The position numbers were made by a program, and so were the translations under genes. From positions 18,979 to 82,978 of the forward strand of contig NZ_LMNG01000007.1 in the NCBI RefSeq assembly GCF_001423295.1: 64,000 nt of DNA, written 5' to 3'. Shown here piece by piece: positions 55,793-64,000 of this stretch (position 1 is its first letter; each line of letters begins with the position of its first letter). This stretch comes from Methylobacterium sp. Leaf112. Its GTDB lineage: Bacteria; Pseudomonadota; Alphaproteobacteria; Rhizobiales; Beijerinckiaceae. The notes below the pieces were generated by a model, which saw nothing but the letters and a program-made list of their open reading frames with translations, did not search any database and was not told the origin of the DNA.

Positions 55793-56677
55793 ATGGATGA
55801 GATGAGGCAGTCCGTTGAGGGCTTCGCTTACGAGGGATCTGGCGGCGACATGCCGGATCTCTGTCGATCGAGCCTCGAGTCCAGGCTCAGCCGCGTCGCC
55901 CAAGGGGGACACTGGGGCGATGAGCTCGCGCGCCTCGTCGAAGCGGAGATCATTCCCCGCCTGATGATCGTTCACCGGCCCGAGCCGCGCGGTGAAGTAT
56001 GTAGTATATTGCCTAGCGCTGAGCAGATCGAGACCTTCAGCACGCTCATGCTCGCACCCGCGGGCGACGCCGTGGAGGCTCGGATCGCAGCGCTGATCGA
56101 AGAGGGGCTCACGCCCGAAAGCCTACTCCTCGACCTCCTGGCGCCGACCGCACGCCACCTCGGCGTCCTCTGGGAAGAGGACCTGTGCGATTTCGCCGAA
56201 GTGACCGTGGCCATGGGCCGGCTGCAGCGGATCATGCACGAAGTCACCCGGCGCTTCGGCGGCGAGACCCCGCAGCACCGGCACGGGCGCAGCATCCTTC
56301 TGTTGCCGTGCCCGGGCGAGATGCACAGCTTCGGTCTCGCCGTGGTCGAGCAGTTCTTCCGCGATGCCGGCTGGGACGTCACCAGCACCGCGCGCGATCC
56401 TGAGGGCGACCCCTTCGCGCGGGTGCAGACCACATGGTTCGATGTCATCGGCCTGTCCCTGGCCTGCGAGGCGCTGCTGCCGAGTCTGAACGACGCCGTC
56501 GCCGGCCTGCGGCGGAATTCGCAGAATCGTGGGGTTCGTGTCATGGTTGGTGGACCGGTCTTCACGGCCGCTCCGGATTCCTGCAAATGCGTTGGTGCGG
56601 ATGCAACCGCAGGTGACGCTCGCCAAGCGATCAGCATCGCCGAAAGCTTGCTTGATCTTCCGGCCAGACCCTGCTGA
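55793..56677 (+). CDS. ppaA: B12-dependent regulator PpaA/AerR
   Basis: This 294-residue protein has a C-terminal cobalamin-binding Rossmann-like domain of the PpaA/AerR type. Key motifs are LAPTARHLGVLWEEDLCDFAEVTVAM (helical cap region), LLPCPGEMHSFGLAVVEQFFRDAGWDV (His region that in AerR contacts the cobalt) and RVMVGGPVFTA. In Rhodobacter, AerR/PpaA modulates PpsR/CrtJ according to light and oxygen. It sits 35 bp upstream of ppsR on the same strand. The ATG has GGGAGA 7 nt before it. The N-terminal 60 residues are variable. Confidence 0.9.
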   Translation: MDEMRQSVEGFAYEGSGGDMPDLCRSSLESRLSRVAQGGHWGDELARLVEAEIIPRLMIVHRPEPRGEVCSILPSAEQIETFSTLMLAPAGDAVEARIAALIEEGLTPESLLLDLLAPTARHLGVLWEEDLCDFAEVTVAMGRLQRIMHEVTRRFGGETPQHRHGRSILLLPCPGEMHSFGLAVVEQFFRDAGWDVTSTARDPEGDPFARVQTTWFDVIGLSLACEALLPSLNDAVAGLRRNSQNRGVRVMVGGPVFTAAPDSCKCVGADATAGDARQAISIAESLLDLPARPC

Positions 56678-56712
56678 AAGACCCGCCCGACCACATTACC
56701 ACGTGGTGCACC

Positions 56713-58167
56713 TTGAATAGCCTGGCGCTTCCAGCCGCGAGCGACGCGTTCGCGGCGCTTCACAAAACCCTCGGGCCCCTCGACGCTCAAGCCGCCGGGC
56801 TCCTCGTCGCGGCCGCGACGGATCTGTCCCTCGTCGTCGACGGTGAAGGCGTGATCTGCGACGCGGCCTTCGGCAGTCGCGATCTCGTGGGCGAGGGCTG
56901 CGAGACCTGGCTCGGCCAGCGCTGGGCCGATACCGTCACCATCGAGAGTCGGCCCAAGATCGCCGCCTTGCTGAAGGATGCGCAACCGGGTTCCGTGACC
57001 CGCTGGCGGCAGGTCAATCACATGTCGGCCAAGGGCATCGATCTGCCCGTGCGCTACGCCGCCATGCGCCTGAAGAGCGACGGCCCGGTCATCGTCATCG
57101 GGCGGAACCTGCGGGCGATGGCCTCGCTCCAGCGCACCCTGGCCGAGACCCAGCAGGCCCTCGAACGCGACTACCTGCGCATGCGCGGAGCCGAGACGCG
57201 CTACCGACTGCTGTTCCAACTCGGCGCCGAACCGGTTCTGGTGGTCGATGCGTCGACCCGTCGGGTCACCGAGGTCAATCCGGCCGCCGCACGCCTGCTC
57301 GGCAAGGCCGACAAGCGCATCGTCGGCCACGATGCCGTGGACTTGTTCGACGCGACCAGCACCCGCGACCTCGAATCGCTGTTCGCCGGCCTGCGGGTCA
57401 CGGGCCAGGCGGGCGATCTCGATGCCCGTCTGGGCAATGCGCGCGGCGCCGTGCGGCTCTCCGCCTCCCTGTTCCGGCAGGAGAGTGCGACGAGCGTCCT
57501 CCTGCGTCTCACGCCCGACGCGAATCATGCCTCCGAGGCCGGACCGAGCCGCTCCAGTGCCGGCACCCTCGACGTTCTCCACAACCTGCCCGAGGGGTTC
57601 GTGGTCACGGATCCGGCGCGGCGCATCCTCGCGGCCAATCCGGCATTCCTCGATCTGGCGCAGCTCGCCACGGAGGAGCAGGTGCGGGGCGAGCCCCTCG
57701 ACCGCTGGCTCGGGCGCGAGGAGACCGAGGCCGCCGCCCTGTTCGCGACGCTGGTCCAACACGGCTCCGTCCGGCACTATGCGACGAGCTTTCGCGGCGA
57801 GTACGGGGCCGTGGAGGATGTCGAGGTGGCCGCCGTCTCGGTCCCGGGTGGTGCGCAGCCCTGCCTCGGTTTCACCATTCGCAGCGCCCCGCGACGCACG
57901 ACGCCGGTGGCGTCCGGTGGCCGCGAACTGCCGCGCTCCGTCGAGCAGATGACCGAACTCGTCGGGCGGGTCTCGATGAAGAACCTCGTGCGGGAATCCA
58001 CCGATCTCATCGAGCGTCTGTGCATCGAAGCGGCCCTGCGCATCACACGCGACAATCGCGCCTCCGCGGCGGAGATGCTCGGCCTCAGCCGGCAGGGCCT
58101 CTACGCCAAGCTGCGCCGCTACGGGATCGGGGACCTCGACGGACCGGATACCACCGACGAGGCGTGA
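56713..58167 (+). CDS. ppsR: Photosynthesis gene repressor PpsR/CrtJ
   Basis: This 484-residue repressor has an N-terminal PAS-like domain (about 30-130), two further PAS domains (about 165-265 and 285-390) and a C-terminal Fis-type HTH (about 440-475) with NRASAAEMLGLSRQGLYAKLRRYG. It binds TGT-N12-ACA sites in this cluster. Cys437 just before the HTH matches the region of the known redox cysteine, while no cysteine lies between about residues 64 and 380. The only full-length start is a TTG at 56713 with no clear Shine-Dalgarno. A 10-bp palindrome ACCACGTGGT sits just upstream. Confidence 0.92.
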   Translation: MNSLALPAASDAFAALHKTLGPLDAQAAGLLVAAATDLSLVVDGEGVICDAAFGSRDLVGEGCETWLGQRWADTVTIESRPKIAALLKDAQPGSVTRWRQVNHMSAKGIDLPVRYAAMRLKSDGPVIVIGRNLRAMASLQRTLAETQQALERDYLRMRGAETRYRLLFQLGAEPVLVVDASTRRVTEVNPAAARLLGKADKRIVGHDAVDLFDATSTRDLESLFAGLRVTGQAGDLDARLGNARGAVRLSASLFRQESATSVLLRLTPDANHASEAGPSRSSAGTLDVLHNLPEGFVVTDPARRILAANPAFLDLAQLATEEQVRGEPLDRWLGREETEAAALFATLVQHGSVRHYATSFRGEYGAVEDVEVAAVSVPGGAQPCLGFTIRSAPRRTTPVASGGRELPRSVEQMTELVGRVSMKNLVRESTDLIERLCIEAALRITRDNRASAAEMLGLSRQGLYAKLRRYGIGDLDGPDTTDEA

Positions 58168-58199
58168 GCGCTCCGTCACCGGAATCGTGATGCCGAGTG

Positions 58200-58217
58200 T
58201 GTAAATCAAACTTGACA
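58200..58217. promoter_or_regulatory. PpsR/CrtJ box upstream of the MFS-bchP operon
   Basis: TGTAAATCAAACTTGACA is a perfect TGT-N12-ACA match. Its right half overlaps TTGACA (58212-58217), a likely -35 element for the MFS-bchP unit starting at 58297. Overlap of box and -35 is the classic arrangement for repression. Confidence 0.85.
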
Positions 58218-58296
58218 CCCATCGGTGTCGGTCACTAGCGTTCCCGGGTGGTGTCGGCCTCGGCCGACGTGCCGATGGCGCCAGGGAGGCCGGTGG

Positions 58297-59634
58297 ATGG
58301 CACCGTTCGCATTCAGTTGGTGGCAGATCGTTCGCCTGGGCTTGGTCCAGACCGCGCTCGGTTCGGTGGTCGTCCTGATGACCTCGACCATCAACCGCGT
58401 GATGGTGGTGGAACTCGCCCTGCCGGCCATCGTCCCCGGCGGCCTCGTCGCCCTCCACTACGCCGTCCAGATTCTCCGGCCGCGCTGGGGCTACGGTTCC
58501 GATGTGCACGGCCGTCGTACCCCATGGATCGTCGGCGGCATGGCCGCCCTGGCACTCGGCGGATTCGGCGCCGCCGTGGCCACGGCCCTCGCCGAGACGC
58601 ATCAGACGGCCGGTCTCGCCCTCGCGGTGCTGTCCTTCCTCACCGTCGGCATGGGGGCGGGCGCGGCCGGCACCTCGCTCCTCGTTCTCCTCGCCACCGG
58701 GGTCGAGGACCGGCGCCGGGGGGCGGCCGCCACCGTCGTCTGGGTGATGATGATCGCGGGCTTCGCCATCACCGCACCGCTCGCCGGCCATTTCCTCGAT
58801 CCGTTCTCCGGTGCGCGCCTCGTCGCCGTTTCCGGCACGGTTTCGGCCATCGCCTTCTGCGTCGCGGCCCTGGCCGTGCGCGGTGTCGAGCCCGTCGTGG
58901 CGGCCCGCGACACGCGGGACGCAACGACGAAGAAGCCGTTCCGGGCGGTGCTCGCCCAGGTGTGGGCCGAGCCGGCTTCGCGGCGCTTCACAGTGTTCAT
59001 CTTCGTCGCCATGCTCGCTTACAGCGCGCAGGAACTCATCCTCGAACCCTTCGCCGGCCACGTGTTCGCGATGACGCCTGGGGGAACCACCAAACTCGCG
59101 GGGCTCCAGCACGGCGGCGTGCTCGCCGGCATGCTTCTGGTGGCCGGGCTCACCATGGGGATCGGCGGCCCCGTCCTCGGCTCCCTCAAGGTGTGGACGA
59201 CGCTCGGGTGCGTCGGCTCGGCGGCGGCACTCCTCGCCATCGCGGGCGGCGGTCTCGTCGGCCCGGACTTCCCGCTGCGCGCCGCCGTGTTCGCCCTCGG
59301 GCTCGCCAACGGCGTCTTCGCGGTGGCCGCCATCGGGTCGATGATGGGGCTCGCCGGAGCCGGCGGCGAGGCCGAGCGCGGCACCCGGATGGGCGTGTGG
59401 GGCGCCGCGCAAGGCGTCGCCTTCGGTGCCGGTGGCTTTCTCGGCACCGTGGCGGTGGACGCAGCCCGCCTCGTCCTGCCGCCGGTTCAGGCCTATGCCG
59501 GCGTGTTCGCGGCCGAGGCCGCACTGTTCCTCGTCGGCGCAGCCCTCGCCCTGCGCGTCGCCCACACCCCGGCCGCGCGCCGCGCGCCCCGCTCCGATCA
59601 CGCCCCCTTCGCGCCGAGCCTGTCCACGAGGTGA
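58297..59634 (+). CDS. PucC-family MFS protein (Bch2/ORF428-like)
   Basis: This 445-residue, about 12-helix protein of the PucC/BCH2 family has STINRVMVVELALPAIVPGG, RWGYGSDVHGRRTPWI and AQELILEPFAGHVFAMTPG. In Rhodobacter a homologue (ORF428) lies between bchG and bchP. Here it directly precedes bchP, but bchG is missing from this position. It probably handles bacteriochlorophyll or aids assembly. The start at 58297 has GGGAGG 8 nt upstream. Confidence 0.88.
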   Translation: MAPFAFSWWQIVRLGLVQTALGSVVVLMTSTINRVMVVELALPAIVPGGLVALHYAVQILRPRWGYGSDVHGRRTPWIVGGMAALALGGFGAAVATALAETHQTAGLALAVLSFLTVGMGAGAAGTSLLVLLATGVEDRRRGAAATVVWVMMIAGFAITAPLAGHFLDPFSGARLVAVSGTVSAIAFCVAALAVRGVEPVVAARDTRDATTKKPFRAVLAQVWAEPASRRFTVFIFVAMLAYSAQELILEPFAGHVFAMTPGGTTKLAGLQHGGVLAGMLLVAGLTMGIGGPVLGSLKVWTTLGCVGSAAALLAIAGGGLVGPDFPLRAAVFALGLANGVFAVAAIGSMMGLAGAGGEAERGTRMGVWGAAQGVAFGAGGFLGTVAVDAARLVLPPVQAYAGVFAAEAALFLVGAALALRVAHTPAARRAPRSDHAPFAPSLSTR

Positions 59635-59639
59635 CGTCC

Positions 59640-60830
59640 ATGTTCAGCATGTCCGAGCCGGAAACCTTCGACGTGGTGGTGGTGGGCGGCGGTCCCGCCG
59701 GGGCCACGGCCGCCACCGATCTCGCCCGGGCGGGACGGCGGGTCCTCCTTCTCGACAAGCCGGGCCGGATCAAGCCGTGCGGCGGCGCGATCCCGCCGCG
59801 CCTGATCCGCGACTTCGCGATCCCCGACGATCTGCTGGTGGCCAAGGTCCGCTCCGCCCGGATGATCTCGCCGAAGGACCAGCGGGTGGACATGCCGATC
59901 GGCGACGGCTTCGTCGGCATGGTCGATCGCGAGCATTTCGATCCCTGGCTGCGCAATCGTGCCGTCCTCGCCGGGGCGGACCTGCGCGCGGCAACGTTCG
60001 ACCGGATCGACCGCGATGCCGAAGGGCTGGCGACGGTCCATTACCGGCAGGGCAACGCGCCGCGCCGGGTGCGAGCCCGCCTCGTAATCGGGGCGGACGG
60101 GGCGAGTTCCACGGTGGGGCGGGCCGAGATCCCCGGTCACGCCGCCATGAAACAGGTCTTCGCCTATCACGAGATCGTCCGCCTGCCGCCCGAGGGCGGC
60201 GATGTCGAGGCGACGCGCTGCGACGTCTATTATCAGGGGAAGCTCTCGCCCGACTTCTATGCCTGGGTCTTTCCCCACGGCGATACGATCAGCATCGGTA
60301 CGGGCAGCGCCCGCAAGGGGTTCTCCCTGCGCGGCGCCATTCGCGAATTGCGGGCATCCACGGGTCTCGATGCCGGGCAGACCGTGCGCCGCGAGGGAGC
60401 CCCGCTGCCCCTCAAGCCCCTGCGCAAATGGGACAATGGTCGCGACGTGCTGCTGACGGGGGATGCCGCGGGCATCGTCGCCCCGGCCTCGGGCGAGGGC
60501 ATCTACTACGCGATGCTCGGCGGGCGGCTGGCGGCGGAGGCCGCCGAGCGTTTCCTCGTCACCGGCAAGGCCTCGGCCCTGGCCCTGGCCCGTAAGCGGT
60601 TCATGCGCCTGCATGGCCGCATCTTCTTCATCCTGCGCATCATGCAGGGCGTCTGGTATCGCAACGATTCCCTGCGTGAGCGCTTCGTCGCCATCTGCCG
60701 CGACAAGGACGTCCAGCAGCTGACCTGGGATTCCTACATGAACAAGGAGCTGGTCCGCGCCAAGCCCGTCGCCCACGTGCGGATCTTCTTCAAGGACCTC
60801 GCCCATCTGTTCCGGTGGGTGTCACCGTGA
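59640..60830 (+). CDS. bchP: Geranylgeranyl bacteriochlorophyll/diphosphate reductase
   Basis: This 396-residue flavoenzyme reduces the geranylgeranyl tail to phytyl. The FAD motif VVVVGGGPAGATAATDLARAG is near the N-terminus, followed by KPCGGAIPP and a second GDAAGIVAPASGEGIYYA. It starts 5 nt after the MFS gene with GAGGTGA upstream. The stop overlaps the tspO start (TGATG). Confidence 0.95.
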   Translation: MFSMSEPETFDVVVVGGGPAGATAATDLARAGRRVLLLDKPGRIKPCGGAIPPRLIRDFAIPDDLLVAKVRSARMISPKDQRVDMPIGDGFVGMVDREHFDPWLRNRAVLAGADLRAATFDRIDRDAEGLATVHYRQGNAPRRVRARLVIGADGASSTVGRAEIPGHAAMKQVFAYHEIVRLPPEGGDVEATRCDVYYQGKLSPDFYAWVFPHGDTISIGTGSARKGFSLRGAIRELRASTGLDAGQTVRREGAPLPLKPLRKWDNGRDVLLTGDAAGIVAPASGEGIYYAMLGGRLAAEAAERFLVTGKASALALARKRFMRLHGRIFFILRIMQGVWYRNDSLRERFVAICRDKDVQQLTWDSYMNKELVRAKPVAHVRIFFKDLAHLFRWVSP

Positions 60831-61324
60831 TGGAATCCGGCCAGTGGAACTGGACGCCGATCGCCGTGGCGGCGGGCATCGCCCTCGTGGTCGCGGTGGC
60901 CGGCGGCGTGCTCACCACCATCGGTCCCTGGTACCAAAGCCTGCGCCGCCCGGACTGGAAACCGCCGGATTGGGCGTTCGGGCCGATCTGGACCACGATC
61001 TTCACCCTCGCGGCGATCTCGGCCGTCCTGGCCTGGAACGCCGATGCGAGCCCGGAGCGGCGCAGCGCGCTCCTGGTCGCCTACGCGGTCAATGCCGTCC
61101 TGAACATCGCCTGGAGCGCGATCTTCTTCCGGATGCGCCGACCCGACTGGGCGCTCGCCGAGGTGGTGCTGCTGTGGCTGTCGATCCTCGCCCTGATCCT
61201 CGTGACATTGCGGGTCTCCACCCTCGGGGCTGTGCTCCTCCTGCCCTACCTCGCCTGGGTCGGCATCGCGGCCGTGCTCAACCGCGCCATCGTGCGCCTC
61301 AACGGCCCGTTCGGGGCGGCGTGA
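60830..61324 (+). CDS. tspO: TspO/MBR family protein
   Basis: This 164-residue five-helix membrane protein has WYQSLRRPDWKPPDWAFGPIWTT near the N-terminus and YAVNAVLNIAWSAIFFRMRRPDWALAEV in the middle, the TspO signature. TspO binds porphyrins and in Rhodobacter sphaeroides affects pigment gene expression under oxygen. It is coupled to bchP by a one-base overlap, so it is part of the pigment operon. Confidence 0.94.
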   Translation: MESGQWNWTPIAVAAGIALVVAVAGGVLTTIGPWYQSLRRPDWKPPDWAFGPIWTTIFTLAAISAVLAWNADASPERRSALLVAYAVNAVLNIAWSAIFFRMRRPDWALAEVVLLWLSILALILVTLRVSTLGAVLLLPYLAWVGIAAVLNRAIVRLNGPFGAA

Positions 61325-61328
61325 GGCG

Positions 61329-61676
61329 ATGGCTTGGCTGTTCGCTTCCGGGCACGTCGTCGACGCCATCCTCGTCCTCGTCGCCTGCGAAGCCCTCGTC
61401 CTCGTGGCATGGGGACGTCGGCTCGCCCTGCGCCCCCTCCTGTTCAACCTCGCCTCGGGCGCGGCCCTGATGCTCGCCGTTCGGACGGCGCTAACGGGCG
61501 GCCCGTGGTGGACGACTGCCGCGTGCCTGTTCCTCTCGTTCCTGGCGCACGCGACGGAACTCGGACTGCGTCTGCGAACTGCCACCAAAGCGTGCGCCGC
61601 CTGCGGCAACGCACCCGGATCGGCTGGCGGAACAATGCCGAAAACCGTCGCGTTCCCGAGCCATGAGTTAATATAG
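61329..61676 (+). CDS. Small membrane protein after tspO
   Basis: This is a 115-residue protein with about three hydrophobic helices (around 5-25, 35-55 and 58-78). A cytoplasmic-type tail follows with CAACGNAPG, a possible but incomplete metal-binding motif. It starts 4 nt after tspO. No family is recognised. Its position at the end of the MFS-bchP-tspO unit suggests a pigment- or membrane-related role, which is inference. Confidence 0.65.
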   Translation: MAWLFASGHVVDAILVLVACEALVLVAWGRRLALRPLLFNLASGAALMLAVRTALTGGPWWTTAACLFLSFLAHATELGLRLRTATKACAACGNAPGSAGGTMPKTVAFPSHELI

Positions 61677-61710
61677 TTCCAGATTTCTGATCGTGTGGAG
61701 AACAGGTGTG

Positions 61711-63294
61711 ATGCATCGCCTCGTCGCCCTCGGCCTCGCCCCTGGCCTTCTCTTGTGCTCCGCGATCGAGCCGGCAGCCGCCCAGGACGCCCAGGCCGCG
61801 TTGATCAAGCGCGGCGAGTATCTCACCACCGCGGGCGATTGCGTCGCCTGTCATACCGCTCCCGGCGGCAAGCCGTTTGCCGGTAACTATGTCCTCGATA
61901 CGCCCATCGGCAAGATCCGCACGCCCAACCTGACACCCGACAAGGAGACGGGGCTCGGCAATTGGAGTGCCGACGAGTTCTACCGCGCCTTCCACGACGG
62001 CATCACCAAGGACGGATCGTATCTCTACCCGGCGTTCCCCTTCGCCTGGTACACGAAGGTCACCCGGGAGGATGCCGACGCGATCTTCGCCTACCTCCAG
62101 TCCCTCGAAGCCGTGCGCGAGGTGCGCAAGCCTTCCGAGATCCCGTTTCCGTTCAACATCCGCACGGCTCTGATAACGTGGCGCACGGCGTTCTTCACGC
62201 CGGGGGAGTTCAAGCCCGACCCTGAATCGTCCGCCGAAGTGAACCGGGGCGGCTACCTCGTGGAAGGGTTGGGCCATTGTGGCATGTGTCACAACGCCAA
62301 CAAGATCGTCGGCAACAGCGGCTTGGCGGGCAAGCTCGGCGGTGGCGTCATCGACGGCTGGTATGCGCCCAACATCACGCCCGACGACCACACGGGCATC
62401 GGCGCCTGGACCGATGAGCAGGTGGTGACCTATCTCAAGACCGGAACCGCTCCGGGTGACCGCCCCGGCGTCGCCGCTGGCCCCATGCGCCAGACGATCC
62501 AGGAATCCCTGTCCAAGATGACCGATGCCGACCTCAAGGCGATGGTCGCGTATCTGCGCACACAGAAGGCTAAGGAAACCTACAAGACCAAGGATCTCCA
62601 GGCTTTCAACGCGGCCGGAGCGCCGGGCGCCGGGACTTACCTGAGCTACTGTTCCTCGTGTCATAAACCGGACGGCAAGGGCGTCGAGGGCGCGATTCCG
62701 GCTCTCGCCGGCAACACTTCGGTTCAGGCACAAGGGCCGGAGACGGTGATCCGCGTCATCCTGGGCGGCCTCGCCGCCCAGAACGATTACGCCCCGATGC
62801 CCGCCATCGGCGCCGGCATGACCGATGCGGAGGTGGCCGACGTCACCGATTACATCCGCAATGCCTGGGGCAACAGCGCCCCCGTCATCACCGAACGCGG
62901 CGTGGTGGCCGCGGCGCGGGAGAAGACGCAGACCATGCTGGCCGGAAGCGCGCCATGCGCCGAGGTCGCGCAGCCCGAGGTCGCCAAGGCCCTCGATGAA
63001 GCCGGTGCTGACGAAGCTCTGAAAGGCCTGACGCCGGCCGACTTCATTCCGCGTCTCGACGCTCTCTTGCCCCGCATCAAGGCGGCGGCCCCGGGAGCCA
63101 AGGACGCCGACATCGTCAACGCGGTCACCACGGCCTTCTGCAAGGCGAGCCGTGACGATCCGGCCTACCGGAAAACCGGCTGGCATGCAGTCATCGGAAG
63201 TTTTTCGAATGTCGCCTATAGTCAGATCAAGAATCCAGAGAAGCAGGCTTCGACCCCTGGACCGATTTCTCCCGGAGCGCCCCGTCCGAACTAG
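61711..63294 (+). CDS. Triheme cytochrome c, dehydrogenase cytochrome subunit type
   Basis: This 527-residue periplasmic protein has a signal peptide ending near AAAQDA and three haem motifs: CVACH near residue 48, CGMCH near 193 and CSSCH near 317. Domain pattern matches cytochrome subunits of membrane alcohol, gluconate or aldehyde dehydrogenases. No dehydrogenase partner lies in the window. The ATG at 61711 gives the signal peptide and has GGAGAACAGG upstream. A C-terminal region after about residue 410 with two isolated cysteines is not typical for the family. Confidence 0.87.
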   Translation: MHRLVALGLAPGLLLCSAIEPAAAQDAQAALIKRGEYLTTAGDCVACHTAPGGKPFAGNYVLDTPIGKIRTPNLTPDKETGLGNWSADEFYRAFHDGITKDGSYLYPAFPFAWYTKVTREDADAIFAYLQSLEAVREVRKPSEIPFPFNIRTALITWRTAFFTPGEFKPDPESSAEVNRGGYLVEGLGHCGMCHNANKIVGNSGLAGKLGGGVIDGWYAPNITPDDHTGIGAWTDEQVVTYLKTGTAPGDRPGVAAGPMRQTIQESLSKMTDADLKAMVAYLRTQKAKETYKTKDLQAFNAAGAPGAGTYLSYCSSCHKPDGKGVEGAIPALAGNTSVQAQGPETVIRVILGGLAAQNDYAPMPAIGAGMTDAEVADVTDYIRNAWGNSAPVITERGVVAAAREKTQTMLAGSAPCAEVAQPEVAKALDEAGADEALKGLTPADFIPRLDALLPRIKAAAPGAKDADIVNAVTTAFCKASRDDPAYRKTGWHAVIGSFSNVAYSQIKNPEKQASTPGPISPGAPRPN

Positions 63295-63432
63295 ACTCGC
63301 GACTGCAGCTGGGGGTGGAATTCCATCGAACTTGTTTGCGATCACGGGGCTGTGATCGCAAAGCGTTTGTACGGTATCGCTTCGTAAATCTCTCCCGCTC
63401 ACTGTGCTTGGTGAGGAGTTCAGCGAAGGACG

Positions 63433-63837
63433 ATGCGCGTGACAGCGAGTGCCGAGAGCGCGACGGAATTGGCGCGGCGCGAAGTGCGCAGCGAAACGAA
63501 CTGGATCGCGACGATTCGGTTTCGCGACGGCACAGAGGTTCCGTGCACCGTAAAGGACGTATCGAAATCGGGTGCGAAGATCGGCGTTCCGGCGAGTTTG
63601 GCGTTGCCGGATGTCTTCATGCTGCGGATCATCGGCCGCGATTTCCTCTGCCTCGTCCGTCTGGCCTGGCGCCGGGGTGATTACGTCGGCGTGCGGATCG
63701 AGCGTGTCGGCAAGGTGCCGACGCCGGCCGCCCCGGTGGAGGCGCCGGTGCATACCCCTACCCCGCCCGCGAACGAGCCGCAGAGCACGCCCTCGTCCGG
63801 GGGCCTTCGGCGCGCGCGCGGTATCTCGGCGTTCTAG
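63433..63837 (+). CDS. PilZ-like domain protein
   Basis: This is a 134-residue protein. The PilZ-like fold spans about residues 15-95, with RREVRSETNWIATIRF, VPCTVKDVSKSGAKIGVP and a final CLVRLAWRRGDYVGVRI. The RxxxR-like start and D/N-x-S-x-x-G-like DVSKSGAKI resemble c-di-GMP-binding motifs, but canonical fit is incomplete, so ligand binding is uncertain. The last 35 residues are Pro-rich. Confidence 0.75.
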   Translation: MRVTASAESATELARREVRSETNWIATIRFRDGTEVPCTVKDVSKSGAKIGVPASLALPDVFMLRIIGRDFLCLVRLAWRRGDYVGVRIERVGKVPTPAAPVEAPVHTPTPPANEPQSTPSSGGLRRARGISAF

Positions 63838-64000
63838 GCTTCTGCCCGCTCGTTTCGAGCCGGATCGGGGATGTGGGTCACGCGCCTTCCGAACAACCGG
63901 CTGACCTGACCGGTATTTTGGACCGAGCCAATTGGAAGGCTACTGCATGGTGGCGGCCATGGGTAGCCGGAAGGCCAGATCCGGGAGGGTGACAGGCGCA
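63838..64000. other. Right edge, no gene seen
   Basis: The last 163 bp hold no recognisable coding frame. The segment may contain the promoter of a gene beyond the window. Confidence 0.4.

Noticed and set aside
55972..59601. 1209-codon open frame on the minus strand across ppaA, ppsR and the MFS gene
   Set aside because: Antisense shadow with low-complexity composition. The plus-strand genes have clear domains.
61616..61676. CxxC motif in the 115-aa protein after tspO as a zinc ribbon
   Set aside because: Only one CxxC pair is present, which is not enough for a zinc site.

Overview
The window reads as a chromosomal segment of a GC-rich aerobic anoxygenic phototrophic alphaproteobacterium. 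Gene content and order fit Methylobacterium/Methylorubrum (Hyphomicrobiales). This is inferred from the photosynthesis genes (type 2 reaction centre with a tetraheme PufC, oxygen-dependent AcsF cyclase, PpsR/PpaA regulators) and from housekeeping neighbours such as a GapR/DUF2312 protein, a class II glycerate kinase and pyruvate kinase. The genus was not confirmed by any search.

Region 1 (1-19132) is ordinary chromosome. It holds a truncated AbrB-type antitoxin/Doc toxin pair with a perfect inverted repeat upstream, an M3 oligopeptidase, a sigma-54 response regulator followed by two envelope enzymes (L,D-transpeptidase and an M15/DUF882 protein), a GapR-family protein, DUF1244, a small secreted protein, N-formylglutamate amidohydrolase, glycerate kinase, a DUF1036 protein whose start lies in a 15-bp tandem repeat, an Ldh-type dehydrogenase, a cytoplasmic double-PAS chemoreceptor, pyruvate kinase with a TTG start and a long leader, an alpha/beta hydrolase, a TPR protein and rpmJ.

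Region 2 (19549-61676) is a compact photosynthesis gene cluster. The leftward superoperon crtE-crtF-bchC-X-Y-Z-pufQ-B-A-L-M-C makes carotenoid precursors, the chlorin reductase and the LH1/reaction-centre polypeptides. crtD-crtC run rightward from a promoter shared with crtE. A second leftward run starts at bchF and continues bchN-B-H-L-M, lhaA, puhA-B-C, a 100-aa orf, acsF, puhE, hemA, bchI-D-O, then crtI-crtB and a 50-aa membrane orf. Many junctions overlap by 4 nt (ATGA or GTGA). ppaA/aerR and ppsR run divergently from bchF, followed by a PucC-family MFS gene, bchP, tspO and a small membrane orf.

Five perfect TGT-N12-ACA PpsR-type boxes lie upstream of bchC (two), between crtE and crtD, before crtI, and before the MFS-bchP unit. 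This gives a plausible local circuit in which PpsR represses the surrounding units and PpaA modulates it. No bchG, bchE, bchJ, crtA, pucBA or pufX was found in the window.

Region 3 (61711-64000) leaves the cluster with a triheme cytochrome c of the alcohol/sugar dehydrogenase type and a PilZ-like protein. Much of the opposite-strand coding potential in the cluster is GC-frame shadow and is not annotated.
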